This document shows positions 10,530 through 24,100 of a stretch of 64,000 nt of DNA, one piece after another; within the stretch, counting starts at the first letter, position 1; every line of letters begins with the position of its first letter. Source of the stretch: Fistularia commersonii (Eukaryota > Chordata > Actinopteri > Syngnathiformes > Fistulariidae); contig JBBMNZ010000018.1 in assembly GCA_037954325.1 (NCBI GenBank), positions 8,506,501-8,570,500 of the forward strand, written 5' to 3'. The position numbers and the translations under genes were made by a program. The notes beneath the pieces are model-generated. The model saw only the letters and a program-made list of their open reading frames with translations. It had not been told where the DNA came from and did no database searches.

Positions 10530-10961
10530 GTATTAACTTAAAAAGGGGGTGATTAATTATGCAAACAATTATATTCCTTTATATATTTTTATTTCATTGA
10601 CATTACTTTGTAGAAATCTGTTTTCACTGTGATATAAACATTTTTTTCCACTAAATTTTTGTGTTAAAAAGCCAAATTTTATTGACTATGATTGATTTAT
10701 GAAAGCACTAAAAGGGTCAAACATCCAAGGGGGTGAATACTTATGATAGACACTGTATATATATTTATAAAATATCGATTTGGAGCTGCTTTTAGATACT
10801 TTGAGTGGACTGATGGGTTGCAAATAATTACTTTGATTGTTACATACATGCGGTGATTTGTTTTAACCCTTTTTATCCTGTTATGGGAATGAAAATAAAA
10901 CAATTTTGTGTTGGTCAAAAGTATGTGATTGCTGTGATCAGAAAGTGTTCATATCTTAAAA

Positions 10962-11031
10962 GTTGTGGTGTAATTTTGTAATTTTGTAAGACGCTTTGGA
11001 TAAAAGCGTCTGCCAAATGACTGTAATGTAA
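10962..11031 (+). repeat. teleost SINE/LINE tail (aagtcgctttggataaaagcg type)
   Basis: GTAAGACGCTTTGGATAAAA, then GCGTCTGCCAAATGACTGTA and ATGTAATG, is a very common fish element tail. A reverse-oriented copy is at 35376-35447. Confidence 0.75.
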
Positions 11032-11436
11032 TGCAATTGATTAATAGATTGCTTTTCGCCTTGGTACTTGATAACAATTATACTTCATCATAGTATATGC
11101 ATTGAATGTAACAATATACTAACTATATATTCTAATAATATGTCAGATCAATGTTAAAGATAGCACAAGATAAAACAAGAACAAGAATTTCACGATTAAT
11201 GGTTAACACATCTGGAAGAAATCGTTGCCTCATACTGCAGGAAGAGTTTGCATGTCCCCACAATCTGGGGCAGCCCCTGGTAATTTTATATTATTAAATC
11301 ACTATCTTATCTTATCATCTTTCTGAGCCTGCTTCTTGTAGTCTCTGCTATCATGTTTTGAACATTTCAACAATTATCCCCTAACTCTTGAATAAGATCA
11401 TTGTCAGTGCCTGGTGTCAACATTCCCTTTTGGAGT

Positions 11437-11716
11437 GACAAGGATGGATAGGATCAGGAATGAGTCCATCAGAGGGACAGCACATGTTTGGAGATTAAGT
11501 CAGATTGAGATGGTTTGGACAGGAATTGTGAATATATTGGTAGAAGGATGCTGAGGTAGGAACTGCCAGGAAGCAGGCCTAGAGGAAGACCGAAGTGGTG
11601 ATTTATGGATGGTGCGAAAGAGGGCATAAAGTTAGTTGATGTAAGACAAGAGGATGTAAAGGAGAGGGTTGGGTGGAGGCAGATGATCCACTGTGGAGAC
11701 CTCCTGAAGGGACACA
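11437..11716 (+). mobile_element. RTE-clade LINE, 3' fragment
   Basis: Diverged copy of the RTE ORF C-terminus and 3' end. GATGGATAGGATCAGGAATG, GAGATGGTTTGGACAGGAAT, TAGAGGAAGACCGAAG and CCTGAAGGGACAC parallel the better copy at 60640-60950. It is 5'-truncated and has frameshifts and stops. Confidence 0.85.
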
Positions 11717-13080
11717 AGTGTATGTGCTTCTTTTAATTTGTTGATGTAATTTTCTCCAGATGTTTCAACAGTTTTGAAAACAATCTTTATTGCCTACCCC
11801 CTTTCTCCCAAATCCTTCTGTGGCCAAATCAATGTTTGCATTTCGTTCAGCTTTATAGATCATTTTTGGACACTAACGCCATTGTTTGAGTCTTGAAAGG
11901 CCACTGGCGTTTAGATAAAGAGTCTCTGTTCATTGTAGAGAAGTATTTAAAGATGTTTGGGATGTTTATGGATGCTTTATTCTCCTGGCTGCTCAATAAT
12001 TTAAGGCCTTTGTTTCCAATCCAAATATTTTCTTTGAATGTGCACCACAGTATCAGTATCAGTATCCATGGTATCCATATAGGGTGTGGTGTGTGCTAAG
12101 CTGTGGAAATTACGAGATCCACAAAGAAAACTAGTGAGTAGTAAATAACTACAAAACAATTCCAATGTTGGACCTTTTTGTAGATTTTTTTTTTTTTGCA
12201 GTATCTTGCTTTCTCTGGCTTGCTTGTCATTTTTCCCCCACAAGCTGCCAATTTCACTTTCACTTCAAATTTAAAATGTATTCGTAACTCAATCAGTTTA
12301 ACTTCTTAACACCTTTATTCTTGCCAAGTTAGTCAACATCAGTTGAAGAGTGTTTTATATCAGGAAAGGCTGTGGGAAATCCCACAGCAGTATCTGTTTG
12401 GTAAATATAAAATTGCTGGGACCAAAATGTATTGGAGGACCCAGATAGTTTGAATGATACATAAACATACGCCAAGCCTTTTTACTATTAGAATAATGTT
12501 TTCGCTGGAGTTGAGCCAGCATGGCTCTAGTCTGTGTCACGGGTCTGATTAAGCTGTGTTTTGAGTTCCCTTACGCCAGTTGTTTGTAAATGTGTCAACA
12601 GCGATTTTTTTTTTTTTTTGTGATAAATGGTGCCCAATAAGTTTCTAGACCAAATGTTGCTGGTAAATTGATTTCTAGATGCCCTGCCATTATTTATTTA
12701 ATTATTTATTATCTTTTTTTTTTTTTTTTTTTACTGATTTATTCATAGCATTATCATATTATTTTGGATGTGTTAAATTTGATTTAGTATTTGAAATAAT
12801 CTTTACTCAGATCACGAACTGATTGCGAAACACAAATATGAATAGCTCTGTATGTAAATACAAATTTTGATTTGTAACTCACGGTTTTGCTCTATGATGA
12901 GAAATTGGCCAATCTTTCACTGTTCATTGATTAAACTGTAAATCATAGGGAATTGTTACTTTTTCAGAATTGGGGTATTCTGTGAGAAATCCAACATTTT
13001 CATTGACATGCAATCAAAAGGAAACATTCCCAATTTGAAAAAAATGATCATCGTCACATCACTTTCTTCTGTCTTCACAG

Positions 13081-13244
13081 GTAACCACATGCTGCTGCGT
13101 GTTTTGCCATCTCTGTACCCCAAACAACCAGACATCATACACCGTCACCTCGGCAACCTTACCGCCATGATGTCGCAGCTGGAATCTGCGGAGCAAAAAC
13201 ACCTGATCAGGCTGGTTCAAATGGTTGCAGAGCAGCATCCACTT
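13081..13244 (+). CDS. veph1: veph1 exon A
   Basis: The first two bases complete a split Gly codon; residues 1-54 follow. They start NHMLLRVLPSLYPKQ and include RHLGNLTAMMSQLE, matching human NTMLLRVLPAVYEKQ and ALMSQLEQ. The region is part of the N-terminal helical repeat domain of Melted proteins. The exon is 164 bp and ends in phase 0 at CTT|GTGAGC. The ATG at 13008 lies in the intron and is not a start. Confidence 0.95.
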
Positions 13245-16200
13245 GTGAGCCTTTTGGCAGCTGTGTTGCAGTTGTGATGTTTCATGTGTACTTTTATGGC
13301 ATATTTGAAAAAAAAACACCAAATTATTGAAATCACTTATTGGATACTTAGATTACATTAGAGGTCTTAGGTTATCTGATAATTATCACCACCCAGCCAG
13401 ACATCAGTGCGGCAATATTTGACTCACAATAGTTAGTCATATGAGTCAAACTTAATCAGACCTCTCACTGTTCAGTTTTGCCATACCCTGTCGGGAAATC
13501 AAGTCCACAACTAGAGAATGATTGCAGAAGACTGTTAAAGTGAGGAAAGGGCACTAGATTCCCTTAATTGCACATCTGTTGATGTTCAACATGAGGAGAA
13601 GTATCACATACCGGCAAACAGAGCGCATGTTGGCTAAACATGGAGAGTCACACTCAGATGTCGGAGAAGGGAAACCAGCCATTACTCTAGAGTTACTCTA
13701 ATCTCCAGCCGTGCCAAAAAAAAAACCCACATACATACACATGTATATACACATGCAGATATAGACAAATTTCTGCAATATCTGCAGTTATGCAGAATTA
13801 ATATTTGGATGTGTATACACATGGAAAATACATGCATTTAGTCATACATAAAACGGTAATGAAAATAATTTAGAAACATTTTTTAGAAATTACCAAATAA
13901 GTAAAGCTAGCTAGATCATCCTAACATCCAACAATGAAAAGGTAAATATTTTATTTTATTTTATTTTATTTCATTTTATTTTGTTTTATTTTTTCAGAAG
14001 TTAATTGGCTGTGTTCACATCAGCCAAAAATCATGAAGAATTGCTGACCTATATAAGCAAGACATTGAATTAGGAACTCAAAACAGATTACCCGACATAG
14101 CCAAACCAAATTAATTTGTTTGACGAGTCTGATTAATATAACAAAATACATGCTGTGAATGCCATCAGAAGTGCAGGCAATGAATATTTTATTCAGCAAA
14201 AGACTTACAAATGGTTTAAAAGTTCTTTTTAAAAGTTAATAAATGGTCCAGATTGTCCAACCCTGGTCCCCTTGGCAAATCAGGCACAATTGAAGGAAGG
14301 CCAGGTTGACTTACCTTGGCAAAATAAAACTTATATTGGGCACAATTCTGTGTAAATTACCATAATATCACCTAAAACCCCTGTGCATTAATCACTTTAG
14401 TGATTTCAAGTCCCTGTCCCTTTTGGCCTCAGGGTTCTGGACGTGAAAACATTGTGAGCAGAGCTGAAGAACATTTTGTGCCACAAAAATAAACAAACAA
14501 GATTATCATCTGTTAACCACTTCTTTAAAAAACGATTGGAATAATCCTTTTTTTCTTCAAAAAGCAGCAGTCTTATCCGCAAAATGTCAATATTTTTAGT
14601 TTGGTCAAGTCAAGGTGAGTTAAGGACAGGGTGACTGGATTGGATAATGAGGAGCAACTGTCTTTCACAGTGTTTTCCCTCCTACAGTCAAGCTTTTGTT
14701 TGATATCGGTCACCCTGCTGCTTATCTGCTTCCATCCCTCTCACCTCCAACCAGGGGTGAAAATAAGCCGGTATGGTCTGATAATGTGTACCACTTTAAG
14801 TTTTAGTGGCGGTAGGCTGTACCAGGAAGATGGCAGAATGGCTGCCTGCTATAAAGCTCTCTTCAAGGACCAGCCACGTGTGCGCACTGCGGGTCAGAAA
14901 ATAGATCCATTAGCAATATGCAGTCTTGAAAACTACTTTGTCTATTTAAAAATTCCTTTTAACTCATTCCAAATTGTTTTTTTGAACAATTTCAATATCC
15001 TTCCAAATTGTCTCTGAACAGTTCGTGCTGTATTTTAGACCATGCTTAATGGAGCTTTGGCCAGGCATCTTCCTCTCTTCCACAAGGCTATTATCTGCTT
15101 CTCTCCCCTTCCCCTTTGAGAGAGCTCAATGGTCTCCCCGGTGTCCAGCCTATGAAACGTGTACTACACATTTAATGTCTAATGTTCATTGCAAACGTTC
15201 CAATTAAAATCGGTAGGAGAGTAAGCATTTGTGTTTGATATTATTTTGTTTAATTTTTAACTGTACAAAACAGCTTGGAAAAAAAACTGTATATGAACTA
15301 ACAAAGATTGGAAGATTTTACTCAGCAGTACATGCTGAGTTAATGCACTGGGATTTTTTGCACGACTGTTCCAAAGACGTCAACAGACGCTGCTTGGGCT
15401 AGGACAGGAAGAAAGATAAATTATAACAAAGAAATTCCAAACATTCCTGTGATTCTTGAAATGGTTTACCAACTGTTTTCAATTCTTGCCTCCATAGGCC
15501 GACCGGTAGCCTATGGAGGCAAATATTGTAAAATAGAGTAAAATATTGACATGTTTTTATTGGTGTGGGTTTGACTTTGCTATTTTAAAATGCATGAAGT
15601 GAGAGATTGGGATTAAGGTTTTGGTAATAGTACTGTCAAGAATTTAAAACTACTTTAGAAAAAAAAGCACAAAATACATGCTGGCTTTTATTTTTTTGCA
15701 TGGGGATGGCTGTATCGGGAAATCATAGCATGATCCTGATATTTATTTTCCACACAGATGTTGAGCCCTCAGGTGCCTGCGCTGGTGAGTTACATGGGAA
15801 ACCAGTCCCTGACTGAGGCCATTCTGGGCACTCTTGTGGATGTGTCACATGCCAGTCCCTCCTCACTGCTCAGTTTCCTGCCAACACTGAGGATTGTGGG
15901 ACAACAATGCCCCGCTCTCTTGGGTCAGGTGGCCAGAATCCATGGAGCAGTGGGCATCCTTAATGAGGTATGAACACACACACGAAGTCACCCAGGGTTT
16001 AGCCAAAACTGGCAGCTGAAGAGAGAAACCTTCCATCCATCCATCCATCTTCTGCCGCATATCCTGCCCTCAGGGTTGCGGGGGATGCTGGACCCTATCC
16101 CAGCTGTCATCGGGCGGGAGGCGGGGTACACCCTGGACTGGTCGCCAGTCAATCGCAAGGCCACAGACGCAGAGAGTACATGGAAACGCCACAATAGGTC

Positions 16201-19200
16201 CCCTTGTTGGAATAGAACCAGGGCCAAAGCCTTAACCACTGCGTCACTGTGCCGCCCCCTGAGAGAAATCTGTCAGAATTGTTTTAGATTTGAAAGAAAG
16301 TGAATCCGAATGACAGGATGACTCATTTATTACAGTAATTTTGCATGTTTACTAAATACAACTGTTCCTGAAATCCTAATTAAGAGACAAACTGACATTA
16401 GTTTGTCTGAAATTTCACATGCTGTCATGCAATACTGAATGATTCACTGCCATTATTCACAAATGCCAGTAAATGTTTTAATGCTGGCCACAACATGAAA
16501 TATAATTATGAATTTGAAATGTACATTTGCATTTACAAGTGCTTAGCAGGTTTTTTTAAAGTTTTGATATTTATATTTGGTCAAATATCAAAAGCCAACC
16601 ATCCATCCATCCATCTTCTTCTGCTTATCTGGTTGTGGGGGCTGAAGCAGAAGAGGCCCAGACTTCCCTCTCCCTGGCCACTGGGCCCAGCTCCTCCAGG
16701 GGAACCCCAAGGCTTTCCCTGGCAAATCAAGATAAATAATAACCCCTCCAGCATCCCCTGTATCTTCCACTGGGGCTCCTTCCAGTTGGACAGTTGCCTT
16801 CCAGTTGCCTGGAACACCTCACCAGGGGGGCAGCCTATGCCACATCATCTGACCCCTCTCAATGCGTAGAAACAGAGACTCTACTCTGAGCCCCTCTCGG
16901 ACGGCCGAACTGCTCCCTCTTTCTCTAAATGTGGGCATGGATACCCTTCAGAAAGAACTTAATTTGGCCCCTTGGATCTGTGACCTTGCTCTTTCGGTCA
17001 CTCCCCACAAGTGGGTGCAGGACTGTGTATCGTCTGATAAATTGAGAGCTTCACCTTTTGGCTAAGGTCCTTCTTCACCGCCACAGACCAATGCAGAGTC
17101 AACATCATTGCTGGCGTTGCATGATCCACCTGTCGATCTTCCACTCCATCCTTCCCCTACTCATGAACAAGCCCCTCCCTACTTGTGGATGAGATATTTG
17201 AACTCCTCCACTTGGAGAAGGACCTCAAACCTGATCCAGGAGGGGACACTCCTACTGTTTCTGGATGAGAACTTGGTCTTGGTATGATGAAGTCAACAGA
17301 ACTACATCATCTGCAAAAAGCAGAGACACAATCCTGAGACTACCAAACCAAATCCCCAACACCCTTGCTGCATCTAGAAATTCTGTCCATAAAGGTTATG
17401 AACACAATTGGTGACAAAGGGAAGCCCTGGTAGAGTCCAACCAGAAACATATCCGACTTACAGCTGCCAATATGTAACAGGCTCCGGCACTGGTCATAAT
17501 AGAGCAGATAGGCCTGTATTACAGGATTTGGTACTCCGTACTCCTGGAGCATCCCCAGCAGGACTCCATTGTGGGACACAGCTGAATGCCTTCTCTAGGT
17601 CTGCAAAACACATGTAGACTGGTCGGGCAAACTCCTATGCACCCTCGAGGTCCCTACTAAGGGTATAGAGCTGGTCCACCGTTCCACGACCAGGATGTAC
17701 CGACCACTTTATTGAAATATTAACATCTGCTGGTATAGCTGGTATGTGTTTTTCAGTCAACTGAAATCCAATATCTTCCAGATGAACTGTTAAATGCAAA
17801 TCTTTCCTTTATTAAAAATACTATCTTTCCATCTTTCTGACGTCAACTCCTGACCTCGCAGCTTGTTTTCACTGTTATTTGAAAACTTTTTATATGAATG
17901 TTCGCTCAAAAAACAGAACAAATATAGCTATAGGTGCTCTAAATTCTCTCTCTTTCTCCATCTCTCATGCGGAGACACACAGAAATGCGCTTTCACACAC
18001 ATGCTCTCCTCGTAAAAAAGAGTGATTATTTTAATGAGTGTGTGTGTGTGTGTGGGGGGGGTGTACTTTCACATGACTTTTTCTCTGTTTTCATGCCAAA
18101 TATGAAAAACTCACTCAAAGTCCAGACAGGCCGGGCAGCTCTGGAGCTTCTGGCTGCCCTCTACCACTCGCATCAGTGTTCAGAGGGACATATTGGTCCC
18201 GAGACACACACATGCCAGGGTCCCCCGAGAGCTCGGAGAGATGAGAAAAAAAAACATTTTTCTCGGTTAGAGGTGAACTGATAGGTTGAATTAGCGGTTG
18301 CGAGACGTATAACCCAAACCAGACCTAAAAAGGGGTAATTCACAGAAAAATAGACTGCTATATAACAAAGTGTTAGGTAGCAATCAATGTGCAACCACAA
18401 ATGTGGAATAGATAGAAGTGGACACCTTGGTTCAAGTATTTACTTGACTTTGTAAAAGGTTCAGGTAAAAAAAAAACAACTCCCAACTAAAACTATTATC
18501 GGGACTATTCTGCAAATAGTGGTCCAAATCACATTTCCAATGAGGTCAAAATGTCCAAAGAGTTGCATTTTAAACCCCCCAAAAAATTCAGTGCCCGGGG
18601 TATGGCATGTATTGACTTATCTTTTAGAGTCCATGATATTTGAGCCGTTACTTCACTGTGATCTTGTCTTCAAACACGCGAGCGTCTGTTTCCCAGCCGA
18701 TCACTCTGACTTTAGAAGTTGCTGCATAATGGCTGCTCCCAGAGTAAATGCCAGGAAAAGTCAGATCATAGGTCTTTTTCGAAGAAGTTTTAAGACTCAA
18801 TCACATAAGTAGGTATGTCCGTTTCAAATGTTTACAAACGTCACTACCCAAATGCTTCCACTTGAGGGCATTGCAGGGTCCAGTACAGGGTTCTTACTTT
18901 TCGTTTCACGAAAGAATTCGGGGACGGTGGTGCTTGAGACACAAAAAAACACCAAAAAACACCACGAAAAAAGGCAGCGGAGGAGACAGCGGCGTTCTGT
19001 GCAGCCATTAAAAACATGGCAGCTTGTGGATGGAGAATTCTACTCTTTATACTGACACTAAGTTGTCTTATTGTTCCCTGTTCTTTGGGTTGCACTTGAG
19101 CGCACTGCACAACACTGCCCCTCCAAGATGCCTGGTGGTTGTGCAGGGCTTGCTGCATGTAATTTCTTATCAGCAAGTGGCCCAAAACATGCAAATATTA

Positions 19201-20674
19201 TTTTATTATTTAACATTGAACATATATGAGCTATTAATAGATGTTTGGTTCTCAGTAATGGTGTAATCTACTCATGTAGCGGTTTTACATTACAAAGTGC
19301 TATATACAAGTTAGCGTACACTCATTCACTAACCAATGTTGACAGAGTTGCCACCCGGGGGACTAAACAGACCATTGGGAGTGATTCAGGGTCCAGTACC
19401 TTGCTCACGGGCACTTTTCTAAGGAGTCACCTTCTGACGTCCACTCTACTAGCTGAACCAGAGCCGCTCCAATAAGAACACTATATAATCATGACATAAT
19501 TTTCGGAGAGAAGTCATTGGGTAGCTCTACATGTGGCTCTGTGATTGACTTGTCCTGGTTAATCCTGCTGCAACCTTGGGAGCATGCTAGGCAGTATTGA
19601 CAATTGACGATAATCTGAACATTTAATGCCGTTGTAGTAGTCTAATGTTTAACTTTTTGATTCAATCACTGATTAGCATTATCTTTTTTGCACCAAGTAA
19701 CATCTCATAATCTCCTCTTCACTACCTTGATCATGTCTGTGCCTGGCTTTTAGTGCAGGTTCTCTGGGAACAGCTGTAAGAAAAATACAGTGCAGTGTGT
19801 GTTCACACTTTCTTCAGAGGAACAGTTTGTTCACAGAGACAGAACATTTTTCTACAGTTTAGCAGTTTGATTTCCCATTCTGCGTGTTTCTTCTGCACTG
19901 CACTTATTTTATTCATTTTATATATCATATTTTTTTTCACCTTGTATTTGGTAAAGTTATCACCATCATGTTTTTATTTTTTCCTCTTTTTCCATTCCTT
20001 CCTCTGTGAATATGATTTCTTTGTTATGAAACGTCTTCACTTCCGCTATTTCATAATTCTTTCTAATCTAAACCCCTAAGCAATAATAACTCAACCTGTT
20101 TGCTATTTGCCATCTGTATTGTACAATGTTGTTACTGAATTTTCCGTGGGATAAAACATTTTAAAATGACTGCTGTTCGCAATTCATGAAGACTCAGCAT
20201 ATTTTTTTTCCTGCTAAAAGAAGCTATGTTTTAAAAGTCAAATAAAAGATTAGAAATGTGGCTTTTGGGCTGGTCAGGTCTTCCATTGTTTCAAGTGGAG
20301 AAACGTTTTGGTTAAAATTGAAAATTAACCTCTATTTAGGAGACATAAGTCAATTTAGAAGTCAATTAGATGAAGTCACACACAACTGTCAGCCTGTAAT
20401 GGGTGCTGTGTGTGTGGGTGGTGGTGGTGGGGGCTGCTCTTCTGGGCCCAGTTAAGGCAGTATAACAATAATTTTCAAAAATTAGCAGAATGACAAAATA
20501 AAGCATGAATATCTGGAGAGGAAGTGTGACCCCTTCACTCAGGCGCATGCACTTTTACATACACACTTTTACACACACACACACAAACACACACACGAGG
20601 TTTTCTCTTACTTTTGCAAACTTTCCTTTAAAAATCTCCCGTATCTCTTATCCTTGCTAAAAACATACGAATAC

Positions 20675-20769
<95 letters not shown>

Positions 20770-20846
20770 AGGTTTTCTCTTACTTTTGCAAACTTTCCTT
20801 TAAAAATCTTCCGTATCTCCTATTCTTGCTAAAAACATACAAATAC

Positions 20847-20898
<52 letters not shown>

Positions 20899-21049
20899 AA
20901 GCACATTCAGCTGGACCTTGGTGTCCTGTCTTTCTTCACATTGGAGCCATTTGGAATATAAGCCATGTTTTTTCTGGGAAATGACTCTGCAGAGGTCTCC
21001 TGGTGATGGCAGGGAGAGTGCCCCCCTGTGGGTTTTTTGTTTGTGCCCT

Positions 21050-21100
<51 letters not shown>

Positions 21101-24100
21101 TACACACACGTGCTTACATGCACACACCCTCACTGTTACACATTTGTACGTGATTGCACAATACTCTTTCTGGCTTATTTTACCTCCTAAAGGAGTTTGT
21201 GGGTGATTTGCTGGTCACATCCTCCAGAATCACCTTTTTTCATCTAAGGTCTGCGAGAGACTAGAAAAATAAAATCTTATGCTTTCTGATCGTCATTTGG
21301 CCCTCGGTTCTGCAATCCAGCACAACGTCGGCACGATGTTTCAAACCTCAGCTAAAACAACTGAAGTACTCCCTCTGACAAATTCTAAATTGTTGATATT
21401 TCAGGCCCCGGATGCACTAAATCAAATGGGTATGGTTATTTTTGTTGTCACTGAATACCTCACAGCCAAAGCGCTGTTTTTATGTGCCAGATGTAGATTT
21501 TAACTTACATTAATGTCACACACTGACATCAAAACAGGGAAACAAAATGGGCCAAATAAGAGATCATAAATGCAGATGGTGTAATATTAAATAAAGACTT
21601 GGTATGTGTTTCGCTGTGCTTTTGCTGGCTAGTCATATATCCTCTGGCCAGTTGAATATAAATATTCAGTCTTTGCCTGCAATTCATAAAATACTGGATG
21701 TTTGACAAGGGGCTGTGCAGTGAAATATGTTAATAATTACATATGGTGCAAACAATGTATTAAACATAGCGGTGAGATTAAACAATTATTTATATTTAGA
21801 TTATCAAGTGGAAATCCATATATTGTATACAAAATATAGAAATATCAAAGAGTAAAATGGTGACAAAACTTTCATTAGCCGACCTGCAGTTAAGGGGGGA
21901 AGACACCTCCTTGTAGACAGTCTTGTTAAAATGATTCTCCCCTGATAAATATGCTTATTATAAGTAATTGCAGTGGTTTATTAAGAAAAATGCATATCTA
22001 GAAAGCATCACCTCAGTGGGCCTGATTGGGAATAAAGGGACTAAAGTTTGTTGCTTGCAGCTGCAAAGGAGTTGGAGGGAAGACAGAAAAGTGAAGTGAG
22101 CTAAGAGAGGATTTGGCATTTTACTCGATGGCCTGTCATTTTTTCAGAGCTCTGAATCACTCAGTATGTTATTAATGAAGCATTTTATGAAGTCTGTGTG
22201 TATATGTGATTGTGTGTGTGTGTGTGTGGGTGTGTGTGCGCTCACGCGGATGATAGCAGTACTCTTTAGCTCAAGCTCCAAACTGGGACTTGCTCCCTTT
22301 TGTGAATTGGAAAACATAATACTTGATTCATTTATAAATGAATTATTTATTATTATATTTTTAATCTTTAAAAGGGGAAAAAAAAAGTCCTTCAAATTAG
22401 GTCATCTGAAGGATTTTTCCACCATAACATGAGCTCACACCATTGAGACGTGTTCAACTGATTTTGATTGGCTATTACTAAAAAAATGACCTTTTATCTT
22501 GTTGTAATAAAATTGGCAAACTCCTCAAGATTCAGGTCCTGCTGCTGTTGATGAAGTGTTGTTTTTTTTTCTTCAAAACTAAATGAAAGAAAACCCATCT
22601 CAATAATTAAATCCTAGATTTTGGTGCATCTGCATTCATTAATACACAGGACAAAATGTCCCTTGTGCCAAAATCCAAGGCAAACCACATCTAGAAACCC
22701 AACTCAGATTGTAAAGAAGCTGACCAGCAACTAATAAGCAAGCTAACAACCAAACAAACAATTACCAACAGACTACCTTAACCTACAGCAGTTTGCAGCA
22801 TGCGATTGGAGTTTTCTAGTGGCCACCTTCCTTAACCGATGTTTCGACATGCTAGACCCAACCAGTGAAATCCAGCATCTTGAAAACACCCCCCTCCATA
22901 CCACACAGCTGATCTACAAGCAAGCAGTCCTACCTTAGCTGGCTGCCAAGCTACCATGTTTCCTCCTTAACCACAACCACTCACTTGCTTGTTCTGTTCT
23001 GAGACATGTTGCTAAATGCTTCAGACTCCGACTGCAAATGCCCAACTCAGTTGGTAAGGTAATGTCAGACTTTGCCACAAAACTATGGTGGCCCACCTCT
23101 ACAAGCCGCAACCAAGCCCTCCAAGCCTGCTGCTCTTCTTAGCATACTTACCCCTTAGCTCTCTTACCCTCACATGCCTACTCAACTCAATCCTCCCAGG
23201 GGGCCATGAGTTTGATAAAACAGACTACTCTCTACCTATGAAGTGAAAGCAACTAATTTTATATGTGGGGAAAACAAGCTGCTTATTCTGGTCCTCCATC
23301 AACTTCCAAGACCTGCTTACACTTACCTGGCCTAAGTTGTGTCTGAGTATAAACTGTCTAACCTTTTCTCTCTTGAGTACAAAATTAATTTGTCGAGCCG
23401 CCTTACCAGCAACCACAGAATTTACTTCTCGATGCTTTATCTCAACTGCTGCTGCTAAACAGTTTTACACCTAGTAATGACACCAAGTGTACCTTCCCTG
23501 GGAAAGACTAACTTTACACCCTAACAATATATGCCTGTGTGCATATCCAAGAACACGATAGGCAGGCAGCATCCTTGCACAATCTTTGATTTCGATTCTG
23601 GTGAGATGGTAGCATATCATATAAACCTAATTCTATTATCCTCTCAGTACTCCACAACTCTCTCCACTTGAACTGTCTCCTCTTGCCTATGCATTTCCTC
23701 AACTAACAGTGAGAACAATGTCACAAAGTATTTGCTTTGAATTGCAAATACTGCTTTAGAAACTAAGTACCCTAATGGTATGTTATTGCATTTATAAATT
23801 TGCAGGAACGTAACAGTCCTAGAGGGGCTGCGGCCCATTATAAATAGACCTCAAGATTCATATTGCACATCTGATTTTGGAATATGTGTTATATTAAACA
23901 CACACCGTGAAAGTATTGCACCACTCTCTCCCACTGAGACTAAAACAAAAAAGTGATCTTAGTGTTATTCAGTTAACTGTTTTTAAAAGTCAGTCTGGAG
24001 TTAGATAAATATTCAATATATTAAAATAATAAAAATAGATAAAATTAAATTAAATAAGATGAAATAAAGTGGTTAAATCTTTTCACCCCCCCCTCCCAAG

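Larger units (their letters stand above)
9176..10755 (-). mobile_element. Tc1-like DNA transposon (Tc1/mariner), inactive
   Basis: The outer ends are CAGTGTCCATC (9176-9186) and its inverted partner GATAGACACTG (10745-10755), each flanked by TA within (TA)n. The inverted repeats are long, about 210 bp once the insert is discounted. They share TTCACCCCCTTGGATGTTT, TTTTAGTGCTTTCATAAATC and an inner direct-repeat motif (AATTAATCACCCCCTT, left about 9526-9541, right about 10543-10558). This is the IR/DR layout of Sleeping-Beauty-type elements. A broken transposase lies between on the minus strand. The left repeat is split by an L2-like insert. It lies in the veph1 intron upstream of exon A. Confidence 0.93.
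10756..13080. other. veph1 intron just upstream of exon A
   Basis: Apart from the two repeat fragments, this is AT-rich sequence with T runs (about 12190, 12605, 12715) and a short TATCAG triplication near 12050. The acceptor of exon A has a good pyrimidine tract (CTTTCTTCTGTCTTCACAG). Confidence 0.6.
13245..15757 (+). other. veph1: veph1 intron A-B
   Basis: 2.5 kb. It contains a (TTTTA)n run at 13948-13992, the start of a hAT-like repeat at about 14752 (CAGGGGTGAAAATAAGCCGG) and a 14-bp perfect hairpin at 15486-15522. The rest is unique AT-rich sequence. Confidence 0.7.

Noticed and set aside
9983..10536. Plus-strand ORFs opposite the Tc1 transposase
   Set aside because: They are antisense shadows of the transposase reading frame.
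20598..20850. Duplicated segments with spacers, as a possible CRISPR-like array
   Set aside because: There are only two units, separated by microsatellite DNA, in a vertebrate genome.
20800..21206. Several overlapping ORFs rich in Cys/Val or His/Thr
   Set aside because: They are translations of (CA/TG)n arrays. The same applies at 26274-26672, 30441-30681 and 54323-54611.
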